Shown: positions 8,585 to 17,007, numbered from the stretch's first letter. The stretch is 64,000 bases of DNA from Nocardioides pinisoli (GCF_024199985.1 NZ_JANARS010000004.1:310001-374000), one strand, 5' to 3'. Translations and numbers: made by a program. The notes: generated by a model not told the origin, from the sequence alone.

Positions 8585-9196
8585 ATGCGAGCCACACGAA
8601 CGATCGGACCAGCCCTCGGAGCCTCCCTCGTCCTGCTTCTCGCAGCGTGCGGGGAGGACACCACCGACACCGGCGTCGACCCGTCGTCGGAGGGCTCGTC
8701 CAGCGAGACCCCCACCGACACGCCGACCGAGACGCCCACCGCCGCGCCGGTCGAGCCCGTCGACTTCGGTGACGAGCCGGCGGTCGAGGCGCGCTACAAG
8801 AAGGCCGCGCTGCGAGCGACGAGCGACGACCTCATCACCATGGTCCCCTCGACCCTCCCCGAGGGCTGGACGACGGTGGGCGGCGGCTACGAGCCCGACC
8901 CCCAGTGGTGGCGCATGGAGTTCACCGCGCCGACCGGAGACGTCGTCCTCGACCAGCTCCCCGGCACGAGCGACGACGCGCTCGGCGACCAGCCCCACCT
9001 GACGGCAGCCGACGACGTCGACCTGTCCGACTGGGGCACCGGCGCGTGGTCGGCGTGGGACCACGACGGCGCCTCGGTCCTGGCCTACGACCTCAAGGGC
9101 AGCACCGTGGTGCTCCAGGGCCCCGACCTCGAGACCGTCCGTGGACTCGCCGAGACCCTCCTGCCTGCCGACGAGGCCGTCGAGCAGGAGGGCTGA
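8585..9196 (+). CDS. Lipoprotein of unknown function
   Basis: This 203-residue protein has a lipoprotein signal (LVLLLAACGED, Cys about residue 22) followed by a Thr/Ser/Glu/Pro-rich linker (to about residue 60) that would tether a small soluble domain to the outer face of the membrane. The domain has no motif I recognise. I take the ATG at 8585; a GTG three codons earlier is possible. It stands alone between an acyl-CoA dehydrogenase and a convergent PLD-like gene. A role in the envelope is inferred only from its location signal. Confidence 0.7.
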   Translation: MRATRTIGPALGASLVLLLAACGEDTTDTGVDPSSEGSSSETPTDTPTETPTAAPVEPVDFGDEPAVEARYKKAALRATSDDLITMVPSTLPEGWTTVGGGYEPDPQWWRMEFTAPTGDVVLDQLPGTSDDALGDQPHLTAADDVDLSDWGTGAWSAWDHDGASVLAYDLKGSTVVLQGPDLETVRGLAETLLPADEAVEQEG

Positions 9197-9202
9197 GCGG
9201 GC

Positions 9203-9219
9203 CTGACCCGCTGGGTCAG
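9203..9219. terminator. Short hairpin between convergent genes
   Basis: A perfect 7-bp stem with a 3-base loop (CTGACCC/GGGTCAG) fills the 19-bp gap between the lipoprotein gene and the PLD-like gene and overlaps the stop codon of the latter. Confidence 0.45.
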
Positions 9220-10658
9220 TCGTTCTCCCAGGTCGGTCCGGCACCCTTGAGGCGGTCGGGCTCGACCGTCACCATCGGGCCGACACCGACGCGGCGGCCG
9301 TTGACCATCTTCCAGGACGAGTACGTCGTGGTGTAGGCGTCGCGGCTGAAGGGCTTCTGCCACATGAGGTTGAAGTTCTTCATGTAGTCGCGGACGTTGC
9401 CGCGCCCGTGCATGCTGAACAGGATCTCGTCCTGCGGGGTGCCGAGGCTGGACCAGTTGGTCGAGCCGGTCCACACCATGTGGCTGTCGACGTTGCCCTT
9501 GTAGGAGCCCTTCAGCACGAAGTACTTGTGGTGCGTGTAGCGCTCGATGTTCTCCGGCATGTTGTCGATCTCGGGGTCACCGGTCGGCACGTCCTCGGCC
9601 AGGTTGAACCCGGTGGACCGCAGCGGCACGCGACCGCGCGCAGTGGGCGCACCGATGTGCTGCTTGGTGTGGTAGCCCATCAGGCCGTAGTTGACCCGCA
9701 GGTTGCAGCCCTGCGCGTAGAGGTCGCGCAGCTTGTCGGCGATGTAGTTGCCCCGCTTGCCGCGCATGGAGTGCATCGACAGCGCGAGCTGCGTACGACG
9801 CTGCGCGCCCGCCGCGTCGGTGTAGACGCACTGGACGTTGTTGAGGATGTCGATGACGGCGTCGTTGGTCGGCGTCGTGTAGCGCGGGAAGACGATGTTG
9901 TAGTACTTGTGCTGGTCGCCCGAGGGGCAGGTGAGGCCCGCCTCGCAGAAGGCGTAGGTCGCACGGCGCTTGTCCCAGTCGGGACGCATGTCGTTGAAGA
10001 GGGCGATGAACTGGTCGTAGAGCGTCTTCTTGCCGACCGTGGTCCACAGGTCGTTCCACTGCCAGCGCACGGCGTTGAGCGTCATGTTGTAGGAGCCGAG
10101 CATGACGACGTTGCGGTTCTTGCCGGTGCGGCTGAACAGGTAGAACTTGCTGTGCAGGTTGTTGTACTCGTTCTCGTCGGCCCGGCAGCCGGACGTGCAG
10201 CGCTTGAGGAAGTTCTTCTTCTTCGTGTTGTGGCCGAGCACGCGCTGGATGCGCACCTGGGCACCGGGCACGAGGTGGTCGTTGAGGAGGACCCGAACCT
10301 TGACACCGCGGTTCTTGGCGCGGATCAGCTCGTCGGCGAAGACCTGGCGGTCCAGCGAGTAGGCGGAGATGGTGATCTTCTCGCCCTTGGGCGTGTTGCG
10401 GATGGCACGCAGCACGTGGCGCTCGATGACGTAGCGGTCCTTCTCCACCATTGGGTTGTTGAACTTGGCCCCGGTGGGGACCTTCCACTTCTTGTTGGGC
10501 TTGCCGGGCTTGCGCGCGGCGGACGCCGTCAGCGTCGTGGACGCGGCGGCGGACCCGGCGGTCGGCGCGGACGGGGCCGCAGTGGCTCCCGAGGTGGACG
10601 CGGCCAGCGAGGCCAGCAGCCCGCAGGCGGCGAGAAGGGCAACGAACTTGGAACGCAC
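9216..10658 (-). CDS. Secreted phospholipase D-like protein
   Basis: This 480-residue exported protein has a signal peptide (hydrophobic core residues 5-24, then Ala/Ser/Thr-rich) and two PLD/nuclease-type repeats. Repeat one has His169-x-Lys171 and GSYN (188-191). Repeat two has His376-x-Lys378 and GSTN (398-401). In both, the Asp that usually completes HxKxxxxD is absent (Ser and Lys stand there), which is odd; the catalytic His-Lys pairs remain. The expected activity is phosphodiester cleavage or transfer outside the cell on lipids, nucleic acid or a polymer. The start is GTG with TAGGAG upstream. It is the last gene of a six-gene leftward group with two EEP proteins, a LicD-like protein and a sulfotransferase-like protein. 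Confidence 0.8.
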   Translation of the reverse strand: MRSKFVALLAACGLLASLAASTSGATAAPSAPTAGSAAASTTLTASAARKPGKPNKKWKVPTGAKFNNPMVEKDRYVIERHVLRAIRNTPKGEKITISAYSLDRQVFADELIRAKNRGVKVRVLLNDHLVPGAQVRIQRVLGHNTKKKNFLKRCTSGCRADENEYNNLHSKFYLFSRTGKNRNVVMLGSYNMTLNAVRWQWNDLWTTVGKKTLYDQFIALFNDMRPDWDKRRATYAFCEAGLTCPSGDQHKYYNIVFPRYTTPTNDAVIDILNNVQCVYTDAAGAQRRTQLALSMHSMRGKRGNYIADKLRDLYAQGCNLRVNYGLMGYHTKQHIGAPTARGRVPLRSTGFNLAEDVPTGDPEIDNMPENIERYTHHKYFVLKGSYKGNVDSHMVWTGSTNWSSLGTPQDEILFSMHGRGNVRDYMKNFNLMWQKPFSRDAYTTTYSSWKMVNGRRVGVGPMVTVEPDRLKGAGPTWEND

Positions 10659-10690
10659 AAAGACTCCTACGTGGCACCGAGGCGCCCGGA

Positions 10691-11755
10691 TCAGAGATTC
10701 CCCCGACGTGGCGGCACATCACCTGTGCACGCGCGGACGTCGGCCACGATATCAGCGACCAGACGTGACGCCGATTCGAGAAGTTCGTCCGCGGTGACCG
10801 TGTCGGGCTCGCGACCCGTGGCCCCGCCGCCGTCGGCGGTGAGCGCCGAGAGCTCGCCGAGGACGTGGAAGCCCCGGTCGGCGATCAGCGCCGTGGCTGA
10901 CCGGTCGAGCTCGGCGAAGCGGGCGAGGTGGCGCTCGGGCAGTCCCCCGCGCTCGCGCGGCTGCCGCGCCAGCAGGTCCTCGGCGAGGTAGCCGCGGATC
11001 CACACGCCGCGCTCCTGGGCCGAGTAGGGCGGCAGGTGCTTGTTGACCAGCCGCAGGGTCTCGATCTGCACGATCCCGAGGGCGGGGTTGACCGCGTCGA
11101 CCGGGGCGTCGTAGGCGTCGGGGTCGATCCCGAGGACCTCGGCGAAGTGCCGCCAGTGCAGGTCGCGCGGCTGACCGGCACCCGGCATCACCAGGACGTG
11201 CACCCGGTCGGCCGGGAGGTCGGGCGTCCAGCGCTCGAGCACCCCGGCCAGGTCCCAGGTGCGCATGCTGAACTCGGGGCCGCCGGCGGGCTTGCCCGCC
11301 ATGACCGCGTCGAGGTCGACGGTGCTGCCGTTCTTGACCGACTCCTGCCAGCCGGCCGAGACGACGCTCGCGGCGTCACGGGCGGTGACGACGAGGTGCA
11401 CCTCAGCGTCGGTGAAGGCGGCGATCGCCCGGGAGGCCTGCTCGGCGCTGGCGCCGCAGAGGAACTCGTGGGTGACGAGCACGTCGCCGGGGTGCCTGGC
11501 GGCCTGGTCGACGAGCCGCTGCCAGGCCCCGGGGGCGTCCGGGTGGCGCCGGGCCAGCCGGGGCCGCTCCTGGAGGTCGAGGGCCGCCCAGAGGTGCTCG
11601 CGGTGGCCGAACCCCGGCAGGAGCAACCCTGCCGACCGCAGCCGGTCGCGGTTGGCCCAGACGACCTGCTGGAGGTAGGTCGTGCCGGTCTTGGGCAGCC
11701 CGATGTGGAGGAACACCCGGCGTGGCCTGCCCTGGTCACCAGGACCAGGGCTCAA
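10691..11755 (-). CDS. Sulfotransferase-like protein
   Basis: This 354-residue protein has an N-terminal P-loop-like segment VFLHIGLPKTGTTYLQ (about residues 14-29), matching the PAPS 5'-phosphosulfate-binding loop of sulfotransferases. A later segment HLVVTARDAASVVSAGWQ resembles the 3'-phosphate-binding region (R-D-x-x-S). The likely reaction is sulfate transfer to a hydroxyl on a carbohydrate or lipid, but related proteins without proven activity are common in actinobacteria. It has no signal peptide. Its ATG overlaps the stop of the DUF6752 gene (ATGA), so the two are translationally coupled. Confidence 0.7.
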   Translation of the reverse strand: MSPGPGDQGRPRRVFLHIGLPKTGTTYLQQVVWANRDRLRSAGLLLPGFGHREHLWAALDLQERPRLARRHPDAPGAWQRLVDQAARHPGDVLVTHEFLCGASAEQASRAIAAFTDAEVHLVVTARDAASVVSAGWQESVKNGSTVDLDAVMAGKPAGGPEFSMRTWDLAGVLERWTPDLPADRVHVLVMPGAGQPRDLHWRHFAEVLGIDPDAYDAPVDAVNPALGIVQIETLRLVNKHLPPYSAQERGVWIRGYLAEDLLARQPRERGGLPERHLARFAELDRSATALIADRGFHVLGELSALTADGGGATGREPDTVTADELLESASRLVADIVADVRACTGDVPPRRGNL

Positions 11756-11979
11756 GAGAAGTCCTCCCGGTACTTCCCGAGCAGCTCCTCCAGCTTCTCC
11801 TCGTCGCGCGCGGCCACCGGCAGCAGCAGCTCCGTCACGACGTCGGTGAGCTCGGCCAGACGCACGTTGAGGGCGCGGTTCTCCCGGACGGCCTCCTCCA
11901 GCGCGGCGACGCGCCGCTCGAGGTCGCCACCCACCTCGGGGGCGGAGCGGTTCCCCCTCCGATTGCCCAGTCCGAACAT
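11752..11979 (-). CDS. DUF6752 small coiled-coil protein
   Basis: This is a 75-residue protein. After MFGLGNRRGN a heptad-like helix (LERRVAALEEAVRENRALN) runs through LAELTDVVTELLLPVA. I recognise the pattern as DUF6752, found in Nocardioides-type genomes with no known function. The ATG at 11979 has a GGTGGGAG ribosome-binding site; a GTG four codons upstream is less likely. It overlaps the downstream sulfotransferase-like gene by four bases. A role as partner or oligomerisation factor for that enzyme is inferred from coupling. Confidence 0.7.
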   Translation of the reverse strand: MFGLGNRRGNRSAPEVGGDLERRVAALEEAVRENRALNVRLAELTDVVTELLLPVAARDEEKLEELLGKYREDFS

Positions 11980-11992
11980 GTCTGCTCCCACC

Positions 11993-13558
11993 TCACGCGT
12001 TCCAGTCGATGATCATGCGGCACACCTGCGAGCTGCCGGGCGAGTCCGACACGTGCTCGCGGACCTGCTCCAGGATCCGGCCGCCGGACTCCTCCACCTC
12101 GGCCACGACGACCGCCGGGTCGAGCGGCTGCCGGGCGCCGGTGCGGCGAGCGTAGCCGTCGCGCCCCTTCTCGCTGAGGAACTGCAGGTGCAGGGTTCCG
12201 GTGGTGCCGGCCAGCACCATGCGGGCCGAGCGCAGCATGTTGAGGCGACCCCGGCGCCCGAGGCGCTCGACGACGTGGACGCAACCGACGGCGCGGGGGC
12301 CGGGCATGCGGGCGATCCAGGCGGGCACGGCGAGCACGTGGCGCAGCTCGAGGAGGTTGAAGAGCTGGAAGGTCACCCGCGGGTCGTCGGCGCGACGCTC
12401 CGCCTCGGCGTCGTACGCGAAGGGCTGGAAGTCGAGCCCGATCGCCGTGACGCCGCGGTCGGCGAACCAGACGACGTCGGTGCCGCGTCCGCAGCCGATG
12501 TCGACGTACGTCGCGAGGTCGGGGTGGCGCTCGGCCACCGCCTCGGCGACGGCCGAGACCGACGCGGCGTGGTGTGCGGTGCGCTTGTGGTAGGCGTACC
12601 AGCCGGCACGACCGGTGCGCATGCCGCGGAACCAGCCGTTGAAGAGCTCGATGGTGCTGGCCGGGGTGGTGAACTTGTAGGCCGGGTCGGGCACCCGCCA
12701 CTGGGGCCCGTAGGTGGCGGTGAGGAACCTGTCGGCGTCGGCCGGCACGGGGAACTCGCGGCCCTCCAGGGACGCGGTCCCGAGGGGGTAGATCCACTCG
12801 CGCTCGAACGGCACGGCGATCTCGCCCATGAGGTAGAGCTTGCCCGCGCGCATGAACCCGCCGAACACGTCGAGCCCGCGGTCGAGGCCGTCGCTCTCGA
12901 GGACGTGGACCTTCAGCGCGATCGCGCTGTAGCGCGTGACGCGGTAGCCCATGTCGGTGAGCGCACGCTGGATCCGGAAGGACTCGCGGATCACGTCGAC
13001 CGGGTGGTCGTAGGTGCTGACGTAGCCGAGGTCGGCGTCGCTGTCGTGACCGATGAGCCCGCCGTCGCGGATGGCGCCGAGGGCCGTGCCGTAGGCGAGG
13101 AAGGCGTCCAGCCCGACCTGGCGCAGCGCGCCGAGGACCTCCTCGATGGCGTCGAGCAGCGGCTCGACCTGCGCGGCGTCGCGGGTGTCGAAGGTCTCGA
13201 CCAGCTTGAGCGACTTGTCGAGGCTCAGCGGACGCCCGGCGGGGTTGACGACGGCGATCCGGTCGGGTCGCTCCCCGAACTGCACGGTGCGCGAGAAGAG
13301 CACCGTGCCGGTGCCCGGGTCGGTGAGGGTCACGTCGGTGACGCCGTCGAGGAACGCGCGCAGCGGCTTGGGCCACTGCAGGCTGATCCCGTCGTCGCCC
13401 CTGTGACCGTCGCGCAGCAGCCAGAAGGACCAGATCCGGCGACCGTCGAAGGCCACGTCGACCAGCTGCTCGTCGGCGTCGGCCACCAGCAGGCCCGCGG
13501 CGTCGATCCGGAGGACCTCCAGCGCGTCGGGACGGCGCAGCTGGCTCAGGGACCTCAC
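11993..13558 (-). CDS. LicD-like nucleotidyltransferase fused to SAM methyltransferase
   Basis: This 521-residue protein has two recognisable domains. Residues of about 100-290 resemble LicD/fukutin-type nucleotidyltransferases, with FLAYGTALGAIRDGGLIGHDSDADLG (written here in parts: the GTALGAIR and HDSDADLG motifs carry the metal-binding Asp residues). The C-terminal part has a class I methyltransferase motif YVDIGCGRGTDVVWF and the follow-up acidic strand VTAIGLDFQP. LicD proteins transfer phosphocholine or similar groups to cell-surface polymers, so a decorating and methylating enzyme is plausible. A -10-like TATAGT ends seven bases before the GTG, suggesting an own leaderless promoter inside the group. 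The N-terminal 100 residues are unrecognised. Confidence 0.7.
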   Translation of the reverse strand: MRSLSQLRRPDALEVLRIDAAGLLVADADEQLVDVAFDGRRIWSFWLLRDGHRGDDGISLQWPKPLRAFLDGVTDVTLTDPGTGTVLFSRTVQFGERPDRIAVVNPAGRPLSLDKSLKLVETFDTRDAAQVEPLLDAIEEVLGALRQVGLDAFLAYGTALGAIRDGGLIGHDSDADLGYVSTYDHPVDVIRESFRIQRALTDMGYRVTRYSAIALKVHVLESDGLDRGLDVFGGFMRAGKLYLMGEIAVPFEREWIYPLGTASLEGREFPVPADADRFLTATYGPQWRVPDPAYKFTTPASTIELFNGWFRGMRTGRAGWYAYHKRTAHHAASVSAVAEAVAERHPDLATYVDIGCGRGTDVVWFADRGVTAIGLDFQPFAYDAEAERRADDPRVTFQLFNLLELRHVLAVPAWIARMPGPRAVGCVHVVERLGRRGRLNMLRSARMVLAGTTGTLHLQFLSEKGRDGYARRTGARQPLDPAVVVAEVEESGGRILEQVREHVSDSPGSSQVCRMIIDWNA

Positions 13559-13565
13559 CCGGCGG

Positions 13566-13571
13566 ACTATA
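13566..13571 (-). promoter_or_regulatory. -10 box TATAGT for the LicD-methyltransferase gene
   Basis: TATAGT on the minus strand lies seven bases before the GTG at 13558, close to the consensus and with leaderless spacing. No clear -35 is seen. Confidence 0.5.
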
Positions 13572-13599
13572 CCGAGGGCGCGGCCCCCGGCTTCATCGC

Positions 13600-14796
13600 C
13601 TACTCGACGACACCCTGGTCGTCGGCCTCGCCGTCGGTCTCGTCGCCGGACTCCGGCTCCAGGACGCCCTCGGTGAGGGTGGCGGTGGTGTGCACCATGT
13701 TGTGGTCGGAGGCCTGGCCCGTGCCGGTGACGGCGTAGCCGTCGAAGGCGACGCCCGTGGAGCCGAAGACCCAGTCGACCTGCATGCCGGCCGGGGGCGA
13801 GCAGCCGCCCGCCGAGCTGCCGCCCGCTGCGGCCGTGAACACACCGCCGGCGGTGAAGCGGCAGAAGATCTCCGCGCGCTCGTTGTAGTCGCCGGTGGCG
13901 ATCACCGGGGTGCCGTCGGCCTGGTGGAGCTCGGTGAGGTGCGCGACCTCCATGGCGGCCGCCTCGGCCCTCCATCGGGCGTTGTTGCCCAGATTGGGCG
14001 TGTCGGCCGGGTTGTGGAAGTTGGCGAACCACGCCCGCCGTCCGGTGCTGAGCGACTCCAGCAGGACCACCGGCATGTCGATGCGGTTGCCGCCGGCGTA
14101 GGGGATGGGAAGGGTGTGGGCCTCCACCAGCCGGAACATGTCGGAGCGCCAGGCGATGTTGAAGCGGACGGACCTGTTGCCCAGCGACATGCCCGGGTAG
14201 AGCGAGTACTCCCCCGCGCGCGAGGTGAACATGCCGTACTGGCTCTGCTCGAACTCCTGGAAGCCGACGACGTCGATGCCGTTGGCGCGCAGCTGGCCGA
14301 TCGTCATGTCCATGCGCGGGCCGGCGTCGGGCCACCCCGGCCGGTTGCCGCCCGGCCCGGTGTGGGAGTCGCCGAGGACGTTGTAGGAGGCGACCTGGAA
14401 CTCGAACGACTGCGTACGTCGTTCGACCACCTCGACCTGCCGGGAGACGCGGGCGGCGAGCCGGCGCTGGGCGGCGCGGAATCGGCGTACGGACGCCTCG
14501 AGCTGCTCCGGCCTCGGGTGCTCGGGCTCCGCGCCGGCCGACCCGGACGTCTGTCCGGAGCCGCCCTCGTCCCCACCCTGGTCGCGCGGGGAGGTCGAGT
14601 CGGACGCGTCGGACGCCGCAGTGGCCTCCGAGGAGTCCGAGCGGTCACTGGCCACGTCGTCGACCGACGAGTCCGACCAGAACGAAGCCCAGACCACGGC
14701 GGCGATGATCGCGAGCACCAGGAACGGAGCCCACAGCTCCACGCGCGAACGGCGTGGGCCGCTCGTGGTCTCGGGGTCCTTGCGCTTCACGGCCAC
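13600..14796 (-). CDS. Membrane-anchored endonuclease/exonuclease/phosphatase family protein
   Basis: This 398-residue protein has one N-terminal membrane segment (about residues 22-42, LWAPFLVLAIIAAVVW), an acidic Ser/Asp/Glu-rich spacer, then an EEP (DNase I-like) domain from about residue 125. The motifs are in order: VASYNVLGDSHT, IDVVGFQEF (metal-binding Glu), IAWRSDMF, IATGDYNERA (Asp-x-Asn) and ASDHNMVHT (catalytic Asp-His). The metal and catalytic residues therefore look intact. It probably hydrolyses phosphodiesters or phosphomonoesters at the outer membrane face. It shares its domain with the next upstream gene. The GTG start at 14796 has a weak ribosome-binding site; a GTG two codons later is an alternative. 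Confidence 0.78.
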   Translation of the reverse strand: MAVKRKDPETTSGPRRSRVELWAPFLVLAIIAAVVWASFWSDSSVDDVASDRSDSSEATAASDASDSTSPRDQGGDEGGSGQTSGSAGAEPEHPRPEQLEASVRRFRAAQRRLAARVSRQVEVVERRTQSFEFQVASYNVLGDSHTGPGGNRPGWPDAGPRMDMTIGQLRANGIDVVGFQEFEQSQYGMFTSRAGEYSLYPGMSLGNRSVRFNIAWRSDMFRLVEAHTLPIPYAGGNRIDMPVVLLESLSTGRRAWFANFHNPADTPNLGNNARWRAEAAAMEVAHLTELHQADGTPVIATGDYNERAEIFCRFTAGGVFTAAAGGSSAGGCSPPAGMQVDWVFGSTGVAFDGYAVTGTGQASDHNMVHTTATLTEGVLEPESGDETDGEADDQGVVE

Positions 14797-14907
14797 CTTC
14801 TGCGAGGGGTGAGCCGACTGCTCCGTCGGACGACTCCCCGCCCGGCGTCGACGGCCCGGAGGCGCAAGCCTAACCGTGCGCCGCGCCCCCGCACCAACCG
14901 TCCCGGA

Positions 14908-16821
14908 TCAGGACCCGGGCACCAGCAGCGGGTCGAAGGCCTGGAACCGCTGCTGCGGGTCCATCGACGACCCCGGCACCGGCGGCACGCCCAGCGTGCG
15001 CGTCACCAGGTTGGTCAGGTCGCCGACCCGGATCGGCTGCGCGCCGGAGTAGCTCGGCTGCGCCCGGCCGGGCGAGCTGAAGGACGGGTTGAGCGCGTAG
15101 AGGTCGCTCCCGGCCGGGACGCCCGGACCGGTCATCCACATCGGCACCTTGTAGCTCTTCGCCCAGGTCCGCGACGAGCCGCGCGACTTCTGCGCGCCGC
15201 CGGTGCCGGTGACGATCAGCAGCGTCGTGCCGTTCATCGCCGGCGACTTGGCGATGCTGCGGCGGATGCCGGCCACCTTCTGGAACGCCTTGCGGACCGC
15301 CTTCTCGTAGGCCGCACCCTTGAACCCCTCGTCGAGCCCGGCCTTCAGGACCCCGGACAGCTCGATGACGCTCAGCTCGGCGGGCTTGCGCTCGATCGTC
15401 TCGCGCCACCAGCCGACGCTCCGCGCGTCGTCGCGCATGATCTTGAACCGATCGATCTTGGCGGTGCCGTCGTCGACGCCGTAGGGGTCCTTGCCACCGC
15501 TCTTGCGGTTCCAGCTGCGCAGGATGAGCTGGGTCTCCTTGCGGCTCGAGGCGAACATGGTCCGCGCCGAGTTGTTGTGGGCGAGGTCGAAGAGGCTGGA
15601 GACGTACTGTCCCGCGGAGTCGTGGACCGTCGAGGGCAGCGTCTTCTCGGAGCCGACGCCGTGCCCGCCGCGCTTGGGGAACACCCGGCGACCGCTGAGC
15701 AGCGACATCAGGTTGGCGTCGGCCTGCGTGTTCTCGGTGACGGTGCGCGCGTTGGTGGTCGACGCGCCGTTGCTGACCATGCGGGTGGCCTCGCCCGGGG
15801 CCTTGGAGCCGCCCGCGATGGCCGAGGTCAGCCCGGGGACGGCCACGACCACGACGTGGTCCACGCCGTTGGGCGCGGACGCCGGGACGACGGCGTTGGC
15901 GTAGTAGAGGGGGTGGTCGCTGGTCTTGGAGACGAAGTCGTTCCACACCCGCGTGTAGGTGTTGAAGAAGACGTCCCGGGTGCCCATGATCCAGTCGATC
16001 GCACCGCCGGCGGGCGGCTGGCACGTGCTGCCGTCGACGTAGCCGCCGCTCGCGGACCACATGCCGGAGCCGGGAGCGACCTTGCAGTAGTAGCTGCCGC
16101 GCTCGTTCTTGTCGCCGAGCGAGATGAACGGAGCGTCGGGGTAGGCGGCGCGCAGCTCGTTGGCGAGCGCGACCTCCATCGCGAAGCCGGTGTCGCGGTA
16201 GGACTGGGCAGGACCGCGGACGTCGGCGGGGTTGTGGGTGTTGAAGAACCAGACCCGGCGCCCCGTCTCGACGTTCTGCAGGAGCACGGCCGGCATCCGG
16301 CTGGGCACGCCGTCGAAGTAGGGGATCGGGATGGTGCGCGCCTCGAGGAGCGTCCACACATCGGTGCGCCACCCGATGGAGTTCACCGAGGGGCCGGCCG
16401 GGTTGTCGAGGCCCGGGTAGGTCTGCCACGAGGTGCCCATCAGCTCACCGAAGCGGGCCGCCTGCGGCGGCTGGAACTCCTGGAAGCCCACGACGTCGAG
16501 GGTGTTCTGCTGGAGCAGGCTCACCACGCGGTCCATGCGCACGGTGCCGGACTCCCAGCCCTTGCGCTTCCCGCCGGGGGCGGTGTGGTCGGCGCCGAGG
16601 ACGTTGAAGTTGCCCACCCGGAACGAGGTGGCCGGCGTCGTCTGGGCCGTGTCGGCCAGGCGGGCCGCGACGGGCGAGGCCGCGGGCTCTGCCGCGGCGG
16701 CGGACGCCGGGCCGGCGTCGGGAGCGGCGGGGGCCACGAGCAGGGCCGTGGCGAGCGTCAGGCCGACGGCGCAGAGGCGTCGGACGGAGGACGGGCGCGA
16801 GGAAGCGTTCGTGCCGGGCAT
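14908..16821 (-). CDS. Secreted EEP-domain protein with an extra C-terminal domain
   Basis: This 637-residue exported protein has a signal peptide (SVRRLCAVGLTLATALLVAP) and an EEP domain over about residues 70-330 (VGNFNVLGADHT, LDVVGFQEFQPP, IGWRTDVW, SLGDKNERGSYY, TSDHPLYYA). The rest, about 300 residues, ends in VPMWMTGPGVPAGSDLYAL and GDLTNLVTRTLGVPP, which recalls the C-terminal part of alkaline phosphatase/phosphodiesterase-type hydrolases, though the usual metal ligands are not obvious. The EEP metal motif has Lys where its neighbour has Tyr (GDKNE versus GDYNE) and Pro replaces Asn after SDH. The ATG at 16821 has GTGAGG upstream. It heads the six-gene leftward group and is divergent from the MgtE-like operon. 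Confidence 0.72.
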   Translation of the reverse strand: MPGTNASSRPSSVRRLCAVGLTLATALLVAPAAPDAGPASAAAAEPAASPVAARLADTAQTTPATSFRVGNFNVLGADHTAPGGKRKGWESGTVRMDRVVSLLQQNTLDVVGFQEFQPPQAARFGELMGTSWQTYPGLDNPAGPSVNSIGWRTDVWTLLEARTIPIPYFDGVPSRMPAVLLQNVETGRRVWFFNTHNPADVRGPAQSYRDTGFAMEVALANELRAAYPDAPFISLGDKNERGSYYCKVAPGSGMWSASGGYVDGSTCQPPAGGAIDWIMGTRDVFFNTYTRVWNDFVSKTSDHPLYYANAVVPASAPNGVDHVVVVAVPGLTSAIAGGSKAPGEATRMVSNGASTTNARTVTENTQADANLMSLLSGRRVFPKRGGHGVGSEKTLPSTVHDSAGQYVSSLFDLAHNNSARTMFASSRKETQLILRSWNRKSGGKDPYGVDDGTAKIDRFKIMRDDARSVGWWRETIERKPAELSVIELSGVLKAGLDEGFKGAAYEKAVRKAFQKVAGIRRSIAKSPAMNGTTLLIVTGTGGAQKSRGSSRTWAKSYKVPMWMTGPGVPAGSDLYALNPSFSSPGRAQPSYSGAQPIRVGDLTNLVTRTLGVPPVPGSSMDPQQRFQAFDPLLVPGS

Positions 16822-16922
16822 GGAAGGGGCCTCACAGATGTCGGGGAAGTGGCGTCGTCGAGGTGACCCGACCGTGACCACTCACCGCACGTGCAGCACG
16901 TACCGGCCCGGGCCCGATCGAT

Positions 16923-16945
16923 GTGACAGAAGTGACTCGTGCGAC
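16923..16945 (+). promoter_or_regulatory. Tandem GTGAC array, candidate MtrA-type box
   Basis: GTGAC occurs at 16923 and 16932 and GCGAC at 16941, a strict 9-bp period, about 70-92 bases upstream of the MgtE-like start and about 100 bases upstream of the divergent EEP gene. A similar array precedes the amidase gene. Two more GTGAC copies lie at 16863 and 16874. The binding factor is inferred. Confidence 0.45.
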
Positions 16946-17001
16946 GTCAGGGTACACCACGTCGCCGGCGCGGAGGGGGATCGCGCGAGACGCCGGCACG
17001 C

Positions 17002-17007
17002 TAACGT
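17002..17007 (+). promoter_or_regulatory. -10-like TAACGT for the MgtE-like operon
   Basis: TAACGT ends seven bases before the GTG at 17015. This spacing, and the absence of a ribosome-binding site, suggest leaderless transcription. Confidence 0.45.

Noticed and set aside
14402..14426. Inverted repeat TCGAACGAC...GTCGTTCGA, resembling an SOS box
   Set aside because: It lies inside the coding region of the membrane-anchored EEP gene, and the 13-bp distance between the TCGAAC and GTTCGA half-sites does not fit the N4 spacer of LexA sites.
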